DNA of 64,000 nt from Dasypus novemcinctus (Eukaryota > Chordata > Mammalia > Cingulata > Dasypodidae). Made by a program: the position numbers and the translations under genes. The notes beneath the pieces are model-generated. The model was not told the origin of the DNA. It was given only the letters and a program-made list of their open reading frames with translations, and did not search any database. Shown piece by piece: positions 23,366-36,475 of the stretch (its first letter is position 1; each line of letters begins with the position of its first letter). The stretch is taken from positions 47,629,212-47,693,211 of the forward strand of contig NC_080680.1 of the NCBI RefSeq assembly GCF_030445035.2, in the 5' to 3' direction.

Positions 23366-25369
23366 CTAAAATAAAACACAAAAACACAGCTTGATAACAC
23401 ATAATATAAAACACCCAAAATGTGGTAACAGAAGTTGTTTTAACACACACTGAATTCACAATTATTTTTCTTTGAAATAGCAAAAAGCAAGGAAAGCTCT
23501 GCAGTTTATATTTTTAAAATATTTACTTGTTCTAATGTATGAACTTCAGGCTTAGTATTAAAAGAAGCTGAAATTTAAACAAAATGGTGGTTTTATCCCA
23601 CATCCCCACCTTTCAGTTTGCTTTATAATCCAGGTACTTTCTTAACATTATTAGTTTTCAGCCCAGAATGACAAAGATCTGGAAACTCACCCTAGATTTC
23701 ACAGGGCACTGAATCACCTTTAAGAAATGTTTTATCAGGCATTCACCTACATTCTGGAAATCTGTCATTATACTTCTGCTTTGGCTTGCTAACTGCACAA
23801 TTCAACAAACCTTAGTTATTGCTGTTAAAATTGCTAATAAAGAAGGACTTAACTATATGTAAGATAACCAAAGATAATAAATGAAATTATGTACACATTC
23901 TTAATAAGAACTTAATAGTTTTAATAAAATCATCTCCACAGACTGCCTCTATTTCCTTGCATAATTTTCACCTTGGTAATGTGGGCAAACGGCTGAAATA
24001 ATTGGTTCTTAGTTATTAATAACCAAACTAGATGAAATGTCAGCAATAAGAAGAGTAACTACATTTTAATTCTTAAACAGTTATATTGAGTTTCTCTCAT
24101 TATAGTATATCTTAACTTTTTTCCATGAAATAATTTAAGCTCATACTGTAAATAATTTATTATGAAAAAGAAATAGAAGACTTCTAAAACAAAAAATGTA
24201 GCCAAGCACTGAGGAAACATTTTATATTGATGTAAATCTTATTGCAATGTTTATACTATGTGATTATTTAAAAATAATACTGTACTTATAAAGCTATAAA
24301 TCTGCCATTAGTTTTTATCAGCAGTCCCATTTTCATTTGTTATTAATTTCTGTAACAGCACTGCTTTTCTAAGAGGCATATTCTGTCTTATTAAAAAAAA
24401 AAACCAAAACAAAAAAGCAAAAAGGGGTTACATAAAGATCATTTCTAATGATTAACTGACATAAAAAGGGAACATGTACTCCCCAAATTTCCTAAAATAT
24501 TAAGTTTGAACCATAAGAAATGCCTGATATATAATTCCTTTCATCTATATGACTTAACCTAATAGAATAAGAAAATTATCACAGTATACTATTTATAATT
24601 AGTATTAATGACTTATTATAAGTACCTATACAATTTTAAACTTACAGAACTGAGTAGTAGGGAAAGGATTTACGTAATACCAAATTAAACTATTTCAGTG
24701 TAGAAAATAATACATAATGATGTAGTGGAATAATGTAGCTGGTATTTATTGGATACTACACTTTACCATTTGCTAAATCTAGAGTTATGAAAGAAATTCT
24801 GATGGCCAAGCAATTGACTGCCAATAACGTAAGTGCCTCTAGAACTAGATAATGCCTCTAATTTCTATTGTACTTATAACATCTGGAAAAATGTTGGCCC
24901 CATAGAAGGTTTTTAGTAAGTCACTGGTCAGAACTAAAATTCCTGAAGTATAAACTGCTATTATGATGACAACCATGTCAAATATACCCTAGAGCTTGCA
25001 GATAGGATATACCTTTTTTCACTGAACGTGGTGTACTAGTTAATGTTACTTAATATAGACTCCTTATTTGCACTCACAGCAAAGATCAGAGGAATTTTCA
25101 TTTGTGTCTTAGTTATTTCACTATAGGGAATTAGGGCTATATCTTACAGGTAGTCTGTAGAAACTTACAGGAACAATGAAAACACATAAACACAAAAAAA
25201 TATTAAGATCTTTTAATTACCAATTAATCATGAGATCAACCAATAGTTATTATTTCACTTAAAGGAAAAGATAACATAGTTCTGAGGTCAAACCATGAAC
25301 AATTCCCACAGTTTAAGAGCAATCTTTATAAAATAACACAATTACCTAGTTAGTAAGTTATACTAAATC

Positions 25370-25500
25370 AGTGTTTCTCAAACTTAAATATGTCTAAGAA
25401 TCACCTGGGGATCTTGTTAAAATTTTTTAAAACTTTAGTAGGTCTGGGGTGGGGCCTTGGATTCTGCATTTCTAATAAGTTCCTAGGTATGGTCTGCAGA
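25370..25500 (+). mobile_element. MER5A-like hAT DNA transposon fragment
   Basis: 'cagtgtttctcaaacttaaatatg', 'agaatcacctggggatcttgttaaaa' and 'agtaggtctggggtggggccttgg', ending 'ctgcagatcaagcttttgag', are the MER5A blocks (hAT-Charlie). It sits in the 8-kb intron between exons 23276 and 31342. Confidence 0.65.
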
Positions 25501-28359
25501 TCAAGCTTTTGAGTAGTAAGGTATGAAATTATGAGTTATTTATCACTGTGGCTACTGAAACAATCAGGTATTTTGGAGCTAATGAGTATGAAAACTAAAA
25601 AATATTTACTTTCACATAGGGATGGCCTATTGAATTAAACACACAATGATTAAAAAATGTTCCTTAAAATAAATGGTATGACTCAAATAAATTTAAGGGC
25701 CAAAATATTTTCATCAATAGCATTTACTTTGAAATTACATTAAAATGACAATAGCTACATAATTTTACACTCTCTTTCTTTATGGTATATTCCTAATATA
25801 TGTACCTAATATAGAGTCAGTTTAAACTATTAGAAAATTCTTATATAGGAAATTTTAATTCTAATTCTATTACCAATATCAAAAGAAAAATAACATGTCA
25901 ATTCTCTTGGTCACACATAACCCTCTATTTCCTATTTAACAAAGTAAGGGATATATGTGGCCTTTAAACTCAACTCAGTTTTAAATAGTGCTTTCAAAAA
26001 CACAATCCAATCAGTACAACTCACCTCAATAAGGAGAAGAGATGCATTTTTTGAACAAAACAAAACACCTTATTAAAGACCTCTTCTCATTATCTTGAAT
26101 TTGAAAAATATTTCTGAGGCATAGGGCCTCTAGGGGTGAAAAAGAAAGATCCACAACAGCTTGGATTACAGCTCAGTAACACTGCCAATACTCATGAGAG
26201 AAGTTTTTCAGAGATTACAAGAAGACCCTCAGGAAGAACCTCTTTAAAATGGTCACTTTCTCTATAGTAAACCTTTCACTTGTTGCAACCCGTGGCATAG
26301 CCACAATATTATAGATCTTAATGGTGACAGAGAAAAAAACCAATTTGGTCCAAACTTCTGCCTATGCTAGAAAAGTCATTTTCCAATTCACAATCTAATT
26401 AAAAACAACAGAGGTAAAGCAACCTAAGATGACACATTGGTGGAGGAAACCCTAGAACCCAGGACTCCTACTCCTGGTGCAGCACTCTTTCCACTACAGC
26501 ATATTCTTTAAAGAGTCTTTCTAACAAAACAAAAAATCCAACAACTAAACAGGTTCTATAGCTTTAGGATTTATTTATGTCTAAGCTTTTATTTTTAATT
26601 AATTGGTAAACATTAAAAGACCATCTCTTCAACTTAAGAAGTAGAACTGTGTCCTGTGTTAGGGTAGAGAAGGCCCTGTAGAGACCAAAAAAACTTCTTG
26701 ACCACATCTCAGAAAAATGACATAGTAAGTCATTCTTACTTACCACTACTTTGAACTAGAAATTATGCTCTTTGGGTATAAACTCAATAGGTTTGAGAAC
26801 CTAGTGCATGCTACTGTGTTCCAAAAAGGACATAAGGAAGTGTTCATACACACAAAATAGTAAATTAAATAATAAAAGCAAAGCAAAAAGAAAACAATGA
26901 GAAATGTAAAAATGAATAGGTCCAAACAAGATGGATCACATTCATTATCAATCTAGTAAAAAGATCCCATATTTTTATAATTACAAGCAATTTTATAATT
27001 ACAAGCAAAACACTAAATGTATGGCAAAAACTCAATCTTTATACGGTATTTAAACTAAAAATTCTATTAACATTTGTTAAAACTATGAGGATAGGAACAT
27101 TCCTAATCATTTATGATCACCATACCAGCAATAATGACAAATTCAAAACCTACAGATAAGGACGTTATTGACATGATTAACAAATTAAAATATTTTTTAC
27201 TAATACATGATTAAAATAGATGTTTTTCTCAAAGCACTATATTTTAAAAACAAAGGATTTCAAGGAAGAAGTAAAATTTTATGGTGTTAAAAGTTAAACA
27301 AAAAACAAGCTTCAGAATAGTCATTTATCAAATGTTATGACCAAAAGGTGTTTAACACAGTGAAGCAGTTAAGAAACCCTAATTTTAATTTTGGTTCCAA
27401 TTTGTTACACTGAAGGTAGTGCTTATCCTCAGTTTCTCCAATGTTGAAAAGGATAAATGTATTTTTTCTAGAGGTATGTTAAGGATCAATGAGTTCATAC
27501 TTATGTTTGAAAACAATTCTACTATGTAAGTCTTAGTCAGCAGCTGGATTCTGGATTTCATCTGCAGAGCAGCCTTCAGAATAAATCACATCTGGAACAG
27601 GAGCAAGCATGAACTGAATGAAAGATTTGGACTGCCAAAGAAAAGCAAAATCATTGTAGCAAAGGCTCTTAAATTATTTTTAAAACTCACCTTATTGAGA
27701 CCTGACAGACTAAGTTTTAAAAACACTTTTGTTGACTTGTTATAATTATGTGTGAAAAGATTTAATGTAATAGTAGCTTTCTTTTTAAATAGTAAACAAA
27801 TTAAAATAAAAGGCTTTATGGAAAAATTAATTTTATTAAGAAAACTTTAAAGTCTAAAAGTCTAGCTTTCTTGTATTACAAAACTGGAAAATAAAAGTAA
27901 AAAATAATTTAGTCAATGTAATAGTCATAAGTAATCTAAATTTGACATAAAAGTTTATACTGCCAATATAGTAAACACTCAAAATATTTATATTTTTTTG
28001 CAACTACTGCTGGTTAAAAGATACGACAATCTATCCTGAGAATATGCCATCATAATACTAAACTAGGGCTAGGCATAAGTTTTTACTTGACCAAATATAA
28101 CGATGCAAATAATATCACTTGGTTTTGGTTTTTCAGCTCTCAAATTCTTGTAGGCTTAATCATATGCCACTTTCATAACACTAAATCCAAGATTTATTTC
28201 AAGGTCTTAAGTCGCTGGAAAAAGTGGTGAAGGTTAATAATAGATGCTTTGAAGCCAATTCTTAATTGATTTTCCTACTCATAGCCCAGTATTTTTCCAA
28301 GTGAGGTTCTATGAACACTTTTATCAGAAGCATCTAGCAGGCTTACTTGAAAAAATTAA

Positions 28360-28565
28360 TAATAATTAAAACTGTAAGCTTTATCATTTAACCCTCACAA
28401 CAACCCTATAGGTAGGTACTATTATATTCCATTATACAGATGAGGAATGGGAAGCATAAAAATATTAATTAACTTACCCACTGTTACAGAATTAGTACGT
28501 GGTAAAGCTGACACGTGAACCCAAGTAGCCTGGTTCCAGAATCCGTGTACTTCACACCACCATGG
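28360..28565 (-). repeat. MIR SINE
   Basis: Antisense MIR: 'aaccctcacaacaaccctataggtaggtactattat', 'cattatacagatgaggaa', and the antisense head 'tgaacccaagtagcctggttccagaat', with good order over about 200 bp. Confidence 0.75.
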
Positions 28566-30971
28566 AGATTACTGGGACCCACCTAGACCCGTGGAATTGC
28601 AGTCTTTGGGGGATAAACTCAGGTATCTTTCTTTTTATTAAAGGCATCTGACTTTTTCTATACTGTCTAAAATATGAGAACCACTAATATAACATAACTT
28701 TTGGGAAAAAGAGACACAGGTATATTTAGTTTTTTTACAATATACACCAAAAAATGAATCCAACCTACCATTTGAATGTCCACAGTGTATATTCTAAATA
28801 GGGGTGGGGTTATTATTTTCTTAAATGGGGATATAGATAGTAGGTATACATATACATAAACATAAATTGAGTTCTTCCTGAAACAAACAGGCAGACTAAT
28901 TTAATTTCTAGATCAAAACAAGATTCTTTTATTTTATTTTTTTAATTCATTAGGACTTAAAACCAAATTAACTTGACAATTTAATCCCTCAACAAGTTCC
29001 TCTCTACGCATATTTTTCTGGCAATTTAAAGAAGATCAGAACTGTGGCAAAAAGGTCAGGTTTTGCAAAATGGATTAAACCAGTTTAATTATTTTCAGCA
29101 ATTAGATATTTCAGAATAGATAATATGAAGAAAATCTAGCTAAATGTTTCTGTAAAGTATTTAATATTAGAAATGTGACATTTAAAGCAATTTGGAGAAA
29201 AGGAATAATTTGTAGAATGAGATGTCCTTATATTGCTAAAGCTTTGGAGAAGGAAACAAATTCACTTCTTAATTATATAAAAGTCTTACATGTGAGTAAA
29301 TTTCAAATATTTAAAAACAAAGTCTACATAAAATTTTTAGAGGCAAAACTATAATGCAAGTTTTGCATTTAACAACAAAGTTTATTGGTGACCAATATTG
29401 TCTATATCCTATTCTATAAATGTGCTTCTTTGAAACAAATGTCCTATTCTCTTGTTAATTTTCTTTGCAAATAATACCATGGTATTCACATGGAAAACAA
29501 GGTATAAGAACCATTGTTCTCCTGAGTCTATTTCACACCCCTGGCCAAACACAAACAGATAGACAAACACACAGACCCTCAGACCTTCAGAACCAGGAAG
29601 GGGACTCTATTTTAAAACGCTCAATCAGGTAAACATGTACTTTTGACCTTAAGTTTCTGAGAGTTGTATGCAAATGGCCAATAACTAAAAATATCACTTA
29701 AGACAATGTTTTTAGAACTTTTTTGCCTATGACCCAGAATAAAAAATACAGTTTACACTGCAAGCCAGTAAACACACACACACACATTTGAAACCAAGAA
29801 TATCACAAAACAAGATTTACGGTAACTCTATGTGAAACACTCTGATAGCTTCTTTTTATTTTAACTTTGCTAGCTTAAAAAAATATAAACACTGGTCATG
29901 AAACCCACTAAACTGATTTTATGCTCCACTAATGGATCACCACCTGCAACTTTAAAAACACTGCCTATACCACTGATTGTCTGTAAAAGTTCATCCACTA
30001 AGTTGGCAATGGAAAAAATATCAACACCAGGCCAGGTCTGTCCTGAGATCTATATTCCCAGGACTAATACTTTGAGGGTTTAAGGGAAAAAATGAGAGGG
30101 AGAAACAGCAAAGGCTAGCATGACCTCGGTGGAAGCATGATGATATAATATGGCGTTAAATATTATTTACAAGCAATGATTGAAAAAGCTCTAAGTAAAT
30201 AGTAAAGTCACATTTTTGTTGAATCAAGCATACTTTAGAAAAAAGGATTTTGTAGAAGGTATGTTTGTAATTCATTCAAAGGGTGTCATTAAAATATTCT
30301 AAAATACTCAGAAAAATGTCTATTTACTTTCTCTGATGATTTAAAGAATTAAACTTTTACCAATTAGTATCTTGCATAAAAACACTTTCAAAAATAGGAT
30401 TTTTACTGAAAATAGATGTTTCCACATATTGGATATAAGTAGCTGTTAAACTCACATTATGTATTATCAATATTCTCTTTTTCTTGAGGAAAATTAGAGT
30501 AATTCATTTTAACACTACTTTTCTCTTTTGGTAGTTAAATATTAGTTTATAAAACTTTTGGAGAAGTGTTTAACCTAAAATGTACTGTATATATGAATCC
30601 CAAGAAATTTCTAAAGAAAGTTTAAGTTGTAGAAAACACTTCTTTATAAAATGGAGGAAAAAAGCATAAAGGGTATGATTTTTGCTTATTCTTAAAACCA
30701 GAGACTAAAAACTCTTCACCATAATCACATGGCAGTACATACAATTACTTTTCCCTCAAATGTTTAAGGACTATTTCAATTAACTTTTACTTAATATTCT
30801 GTTTGAAGTTCATTTATAACTAAGAGAATTAAAAGATGTATTTTTCAAGTTAATAAGGCTACTATTTCTATATTGCCTCCAATAAATGAAAATGGATTTC
30901 CTAAGCAATATTACCATGTACAAATTATGATTTTATTCTTGGAAGACTTAAATTTACAAATGTGCTTTTAT

Positions 30972-31060
30972 AAAAGCATATATATATATATTTCCATTAA
31001 ACTACTTTTTAATAAAAGCATATATATATATATATATATATTTCCATTAAACTACTTCTA
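30972..31060. repeat. Tandem duplication with (AT)n core
   Basis: Two copies of a unit of about 43-45 bp, each 'aaaagcatatatatat...tttccattaaactactt', are repeated head to tail and differ mainly in (AT)n length. A third, shorter (AT)n lies near 31110. Confidence 0.75.
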
Positions 31061-31341
31061 CAAAACTTAGTATAGGTTAACCTATAAAAAACCCACAGAT
31101 TTTTAATATATATATATATTTTAAATATCAAGAGATAAAAACAGGAAAAAATGGTGAAATACAAGCTGATTTAATCTTGGCTATGTCTCCCAGGGAAAAA
31201 AATCATAGCTGGAAACATTTCATTAAAAGTATGTTTGCTACAGTTTCTTGGAATTCAGACAATCTCTCAAGGAAAGATATAAATATGGAAACAAAAAGAA
31301 ATTTCAACTAAAACAATTTGAGACAAAGTTGAAACATTTAC

Positions 31342-31421
31342 CTGAAATTCTGGTACAGTAGGTGACTTTGTGACAGTTTTCCTCTTCTTTGTGATTGCTT
31401 TTTTAGATATGGATTTTTTTC
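31342..31421 (-). CDS. BRD10 (KIAA2026): KIAA2026/BRD10 internal coding exon (80 bp, Lys-rich)
   Basis: The exon starts after an AG (rc of 31422-31423) that follows a pyrimidine-rich TCTCTTTTAATCTTG tract, and it ends at CAG|GTAAATG. It contributes two bases (GA) to a split codon, then 26 residues: KKSISKKAITKKRK followed by TVTKSPTVPEFQ. The Lys/Arg clusters look like a bipartite nuclear-localisation signal. It joins in phase to the exon at 23365. Because the first codon is split, an upstream exon must end with one base of that codon. It is the most 5' exon of the gene that I can support here; the bromodomain exons must lie further upstream. Confidence 0.87.
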
Positions 31422-32440
31422 CTTTCAAGATTAAAAGAGAAAAGCTTCATAATGCTGTTTATAGTACTTCATTAGCAAAAAAACAAATTACATAGAGCCT
31501 TGAAAGTTAAATTATAACAGATGGCTGTTAGTGAGTCAAATAAAAATGATCAAAACAAACCTTAGTAAAAGCAAACATTCAACTTACAACTACCTGTAAC
31601 AGACATATTAACAAACACTATTCTTTATGTAAGAACCAAATATTACAATTGCCAATGTGTTATCAAAATTTACTGCAAGTTTTGGCAAAAAAAAATCATA
31701 TTACTACTGCTCAGTTAAAACTGATATTCACAACTTAAAGTGAAACTACAAAGGAAAAAAAACCTTACCTTTAACAACGCCTTCTGCAGTCAGGAACACG
31801 GTTATAACTAGACTCTGAAGGCTATGATCTCTAGCCAACCTAATGTGAAAATCCCCTCAGTAGCTTAGGAAACACTCTATGCCTTCCCTTACCTTTGCAC
31901 ACACCTAATAAGACTAATTTTGGTAGTCAATTTCCAAAGTTTCAAGAGAAGGTAAATATCTCCTTTTAAAGTGCACAGTCATTTGTACACTTAATCACTG
32001 GGAAAATAAACTGCACATTCTAGAAGAAATCCAATTCCTAGCATAGAGTGATATATACCAACTCTTGGTATTTAATTTGACAAAAAGATATATACTTGCA
32101 CATAACCTCTATTTTTAGTAAGGAACATGTTAAAGTAAGTTTTCCCCTACTGTAATTAGCAATATCAACTAACCAGTAATTATTCAACAAATACTAGATG
32201 TACAGCACTATACAATTGATGGAGACAAGGAATTATATAATGGAGACTTATTTTTTTCAAACAGAAAATAAGCACATAAAGTAACTTTGTTATACATAAC
32301 CCCTAATGTTCTTTTCTAAACCTTTCCCTATATATATATGATCTTGCATAAAAGCAGTCAATTTGATTGGAATATTTTATTCAACTCATGGACACAATTC
32401 CAGTTTACAGTACCATTGTACTATCTTCTGTATTACTTTT
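31422..32440. other. Intron upstream of exon 31342, with candidate exon at 31769
   Basis: AT-rich. A donor AAAG|GTAAGG ends at 31769 on the minus strand, preceded by a short open frame in the phase needed for exon 31342. I could not confirm an acceptor, so this is not called as an exon. No other gene or repeat is evident. Confidence 0.4.
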
Positions 32441-32843
32441 TTTTTTTTTAAGATTTATTTCTCTCCCCTCCCCCAGTTGTCTGTTCTGTCTATTTGCTGT
32501 GTGTTCTTCTTTGTCCGCTTCTGTTGTTGTCAACGGCATGGGAATCTGTGTTTCTTTTTGTTGTGTCATCTTTTTGTGTCAGCTCTCCTCCGTGTGTGCG
32601 TCGCCATTCTTGGGCAGGCTGAACTTGTTTTTTCTTTCGTGCTGGGCGGTTCTCCTTACGGGGCGCACTCCTTGTGCTTGGGGATCCCCTACACGGGCGA
32701 CACCCCAGCGTGGCACAGCACTCCTTGTGCGCATCAGCACTGTGCGTGGGCTAACTCCACACGGATCAAGGAGGCCCGGGGTTCGAACTGCGGACCTCCC
32801 ATGTGGTAGACGACGACCTAACCACTGGGCCAAGTCCGCATCC
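32441..32843 (-). repeat. DAS-III SINE
   Basis: Antisense copy: T-run plus 'aagatttatttctctcccc', the body with 'ggcgcactccttgtgc' and 'cagcactgtgcgtgggc', and the antisense B-box 'ggggttcgaact' before 'aaccactgggccaagtccgc'. Direct repeats 'ctgtattactttt' at about 32428-32440 and 32844-32857 mark a target duplication. Long open frames here (up to 168 codons) are SINE-internal and non-coding. Confidence 0.9.
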
Positions 32844-33711
32844 CCTGTATTACTTTTTAATCTTATCAAATAAGAACTATGAATTGGATAATTTCTAACT
32901 TTTGAATCAAATACATGCATACTGTGCTTGAACTACTGCAAATTTTGAGTTGCTGAGATTAAAATGAGTTTCACTGTCTTGTTTTAATAAGTATCACCCT
33001 GCTTTCATTTGCCATTTGCTTTTAATTAATTTGAAATAAAAATAACCCAACATATATTACTTTTTCTCATTTACTTCTATGTTTATACAGTACCTACAAC
33101 AGAGAACTAAATTCCTACAAAATAGCTAAGTGGAGGGTTGTTTAAACAAGTAATACTCAGGGAGAGGTGAATAAATTCTTAATATCTCTATAACACAACT
33201 AGTAATTTACTGCTAACCTGATGACATAGGTATCTCTCAAGGAAACTCATGAATCTGATCACCAGGATGCCATCCCATTATGTACTACCTTCAGTATTTC
33301 TAAAAGTTCCTGGGAGAAGATGTAATGGTCTTGCTGGCCTCAATCAGAGAAGATGCCCTTAACTTGAAGAACCTACTTTCTTGTACTGCTCATATGTATG
33401 CTTCAAAAATCTGTAGGATATAAAAACAGCAATTTGAAGGAACTTTAATCCTCCCTCAATCCCTCTCCCCTAGCATTCAGTCTCTAATTATCTAAATAAA
33501 GAAAAAAAATCATTTATTTTATATTCAATAATAAGCACAACTTATCCTAGATAGTCCCATGAATTTTCTGCTTTTGCACACACTAAACTAAGGTATAAAA
33601 TTCTCAATTAACTTTAGTAGCCACTACATTCAAATGCCTTAAGAAGCTGAGGTAAATACAGTGTATTTTAGCTCACCATAACATTAGAATACTTAAATGT
33701 TATAAAGTTAT

Positions 33712-33960
33712 AGGAGGTAGCATTGCATAGCCGCTATAAACTTGAGTTTTGGAACCAGACCACCTGGGTTTGAATACCAGCTCTAACTACTAGCAGTGAG
33801 ACCTTAAGCAAATTGCTTTATTTCTCTGTGTAGTTTCTTCATCTGTAAAACAGAGATAATAATATTATCTACTTTGTGAAAATGAAATGAATTAAAGCAT
33901 GTAAAGACTTTAGAAATCTGCCGATGCATAGTAATTACTCAATAAATAAGAGTTATTATC
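33712..33960 (+). repeat. MIR SINE, nearly full length
   Basis: 'ttttggaaccagaccacctgggtttgaataccagctctaact', 'gtgagaccttaagcaaattgctttatttctctgtgtagtttcttcatctgtaaaacagag', and the tail '...catagtaattactcaataaataagag'. All MIR blocks are in order. Confidence 0.85.
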
Positions 33961-34439
33961 TGCCTATGCTAAACTCTGGTGATAATAGTGTAAACAGAAA
34001 AAAAATATATTTTTAATCCTTCTAATCCTTCAAATTATTTTTTATTAACTTATTCTTTTATTTTTGTAATGTCCTCTGTACTATTGCTCTACTCTGTGCA
34101 CATATCAATTAATGTAACATATATCATACAATATTATAATGATCTACCTATATATTTGTCTTCCGTAACTAGACATTATTATTGAGGAAAGAAATCACAT
34201 TACTAAGTTTGTATTTACAGCATTTAGCATATAATAAGTTCTGAGAAATGATTCATATATTCAAGAATCTTACTTTTTAACAGAAATTCTAACAAGTCTA
34301 GGGGTAAGAAAAGGCAGGTAATTGTTCTGCAATGGGTTCACTTGAGTTCATTTTATAATGAGAAACACTGACAGTCACTTTAAATAAATTACTCAATTTA
34401 TCAGTTTCACAACATGACCAAAGAGTGGCGTAGTAAGTA

Positions 34440-34680
34440 ATTCCCTTATATTAACATTTACTAAAGCATACTATGTGTCAGACATGTAGTAAGGTGATTT
34501 ATATAAATTACTTCAATTAATTTTCAAAGCAACCTTTCAAGGTAGGGAATACCACCATTTTAATGTGGGCTAACAGAAAATCAGATTAATTAACTTTCTC
34601 AATTATCATGCAGTAAATACGCACCATAGCCAGAGATTCTAATACCAAAGTCCGATCTCCTTCTATTATGTAATTCTAGC
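34440..34680 (-). repeat. MIR SINE
   Basis: Antisense MIR: 'aacatttactaaagcatactatgtgtcagacatgtag', 'aaagcaacctttcaaggtaggga', and a diverged 'caattatcatgcagtaaatacg' with 'taccaaagtccgat' at the head. Confidence 0.65.
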
Positions 34681-34694
34681 TCTCAAAAAATCAT

Positions 34695-34925
34695 AGTTAC
34701 CATGTATTGATTTCTACCATGCGTCAGGCACAATGTCAGGTAGTATGCATTTGCTATTGCAATTAATCTTTACAACAAAAGGTGTTATCTTTATTTTGCA
34801 CAGATAATGGAACAAGCTAAAAATAGGTTAATAAATTGATGGAGGAGCTGTAGCTAATATGCAATAAAAGCATAAATTTGAGTCTAGATCTGTTTTATTT
34901 CAAAGCTGTATTATTTAAGATGGTA
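34695..34925 (-). repeat. MIR SINE
   Basis: Second antisense MIR beside the previous one: 'atgtattgatttctaccatgcgtcaggcacaatgtcagg', 'gttatctttattttgcacagataatgg', ending 'tttgagtctagatctg'. Confidence 0.6.
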
Positions 34926-35149
34926 AAGCAAATGCATTATTTCAAATTTTCTGTAAGGTTGTAATCTGCTTCTGAATGATTTCCAAAAGTCCCTTTTGAT
35001 AGGGTTAGAAGATTTGCATATTTAAGATATTTAATATCTTTTGTCTATATCATCAAAAAAGCAATTTGAATACAAATTTTCTGTATTCTTCAGTAAAAAT
35101 AAGTTCTTACTTGTCATTAAATATTACTTTAAAAATGGAACATGGGGCC

Positions 35150-35820
35150 TGTATCAGTCCGCCAAAAGGGTTCTGAAGCAAAGTACTAGAAATCTACTGG
35201 CTTTCATAAAAGGGTATTTATATGGGGTAAAAGCTTACAGTTACAAGGCTGTAAAAGTCCAATTTGAGGTTGCTTTCTCATCAAAGTCAGCTGCCATGTG
35301 TTGAAGCAAGATGGTTGCCAATCTCTGGTTGGTCTCTGCTATCCCCTCTGGGTTTCCTCTTCCTCTTGAGGCTTCATGCTTAAGTGAAGTCCTCTCTCCT
35401 GGTATAGGGCTTGTTTCTTTCTGGGCCCCTATATCAGTCTCAGCGCTCTCCCCAATTTAAGCTATAAGCAATCAGGCAAAATTTCATCTCTATCCAGGGC
35501 TTTAACTGTTTAAGCCTTCTCCTTTCTGTGAAATGGTAGGATCAAAAAAATGACAGGGCTTTCTCTTCCTCTGTGTATTCTTGAATAAGTAAATCCCTTT
35601 ACATCAGACCCAACAAGGGGATGGGGACTCAACCTGGGTCATGCCCTCTGATGTAGCCTAGTCAGAAATCCCCTAAATTGATCTTATCAAGTAATGTTAA
35701 TCAAAGGTCCTGCAAATGAATTTAATACAATCAAAGGTTATCACACCCAGAAGAGCAGATTAGTTTACAAACATAATCCTTCTCTTTTGGGGATTCATAA
35801 AATATTCTCAAATTGCCACA
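35150..35820 (-). mobile_element. MaLR/MLT1-like solo LTR
   Basis: On the minus strand it begins TGTGGCAATTTGAGAATA and ends GGACTGATACA, i.e. TG...CA ends. 'aatccccaaaagag', 'ttgtaaactaatctg' and the paired 'gtaaagggatttactt' recur in the copies at 42287 and 60522. The ordering resembles MLT1 LTRs of the ERVL-MaLR group. It is about 670 bp long and probably lineage-specific. No internal retroviral sequence is attached. Confidence 0.55.
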
Positions 35821-36475
35821 GGGATCCACCCCAATTCAAGAAGGTGGAGTGAGGTGCTTCAGGGCTCTATTCCCCTACAGAAGTTTTGAATAACCAGCAA
35901 GAACCAGCAGAAGCATTCTTCTAAAAGCTCCAGAAAACAGTTTAAGGATTGCAGTAACAGGGTAAATGCCGAATCAAGAAAAAGGCCACATAAAAGTGAC
36001 AGGATCTCCCAGCACCCTGGCTGGCCCCTCCCCTATGCCCTTATCAGCTCTGCGAAGAGCCAATCTGTGCTCCCAACATGGTCCTTGGTTCCAGTTCCAA
36101 AGAGAGCAGAGTAAACCTCATTGCACATACTGGGAGAAAAATATGTTTGATCCAATCTGTCCGGTGGTGCCCTGAAGGATTCACCACCCCAGAACTTGCC
36201 CTGTATATAGACAGTGGCTCACTGAGTGCTCCTATAGAACGCAGTGGGAGAGCAGGCAAGTCATGCTACCTAGGCAAGGGATTGCTGGCTCTAGGATTTA
36301 TAGCACAATGACCCTGAGGAAACTGTTTCCTGGGGAAGAAGGGACATTCATATCCATATAAAGGTTGGAATTCTTAAAGTCAAACATGCATGGCCAAGAC
36401 AAATGGCATGCATGGAGAGGATCAAGGAGGTCCCGATGCTTTGGCCAGGAGCAACTCTCCAAACTCAATATATGA
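35821..36475 (+). mobile_element. L1 5' UTR fragment (part 1)
   Basis: 'ggtggagtgaggtgcttcagggctctattcccctacagaag', 'aaccagcaagaaccagcagaagcattc' and 'acataaaagtgacaggatctcccagcacc' match the kind of GC-rich L1 5' UTR known from xenarthran L1. It resumes after the inserted LTR at 36917. No ORF of note is present; the two 70-77-codon frames are not L1 ORF1. Confidence 0.5.

Larger units (their letters stand above)
23366..31341. other. KIAA2026 intron (8.0 kb)
   Basis: AT-rich intron with MER5A at 25370, a diverged MIR at 26370-26510 (antisense, 'ggaaaccctagaacccaggactcctactcctggtgcagc'), MIR at 28360-28565 and an AT-rich tandem repeat at 30972-31060. I see no further coding exon on either strand. 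Confidence 0.6.

Noticed and set aside
30972-31060. CRISPR-like or satellite array
   Set aside because: Only two tandem copies with (AT)n, in a mammalian intron; no regular spacer pattern.
32363-32873. Open frames up to 168 codons
   Set aside because: They lie within the antisense DAS-III SINE; the same kind of frame occurs in every DAS copy (10381-10777, 45162-45518, 55236-55659, 57494-57991).
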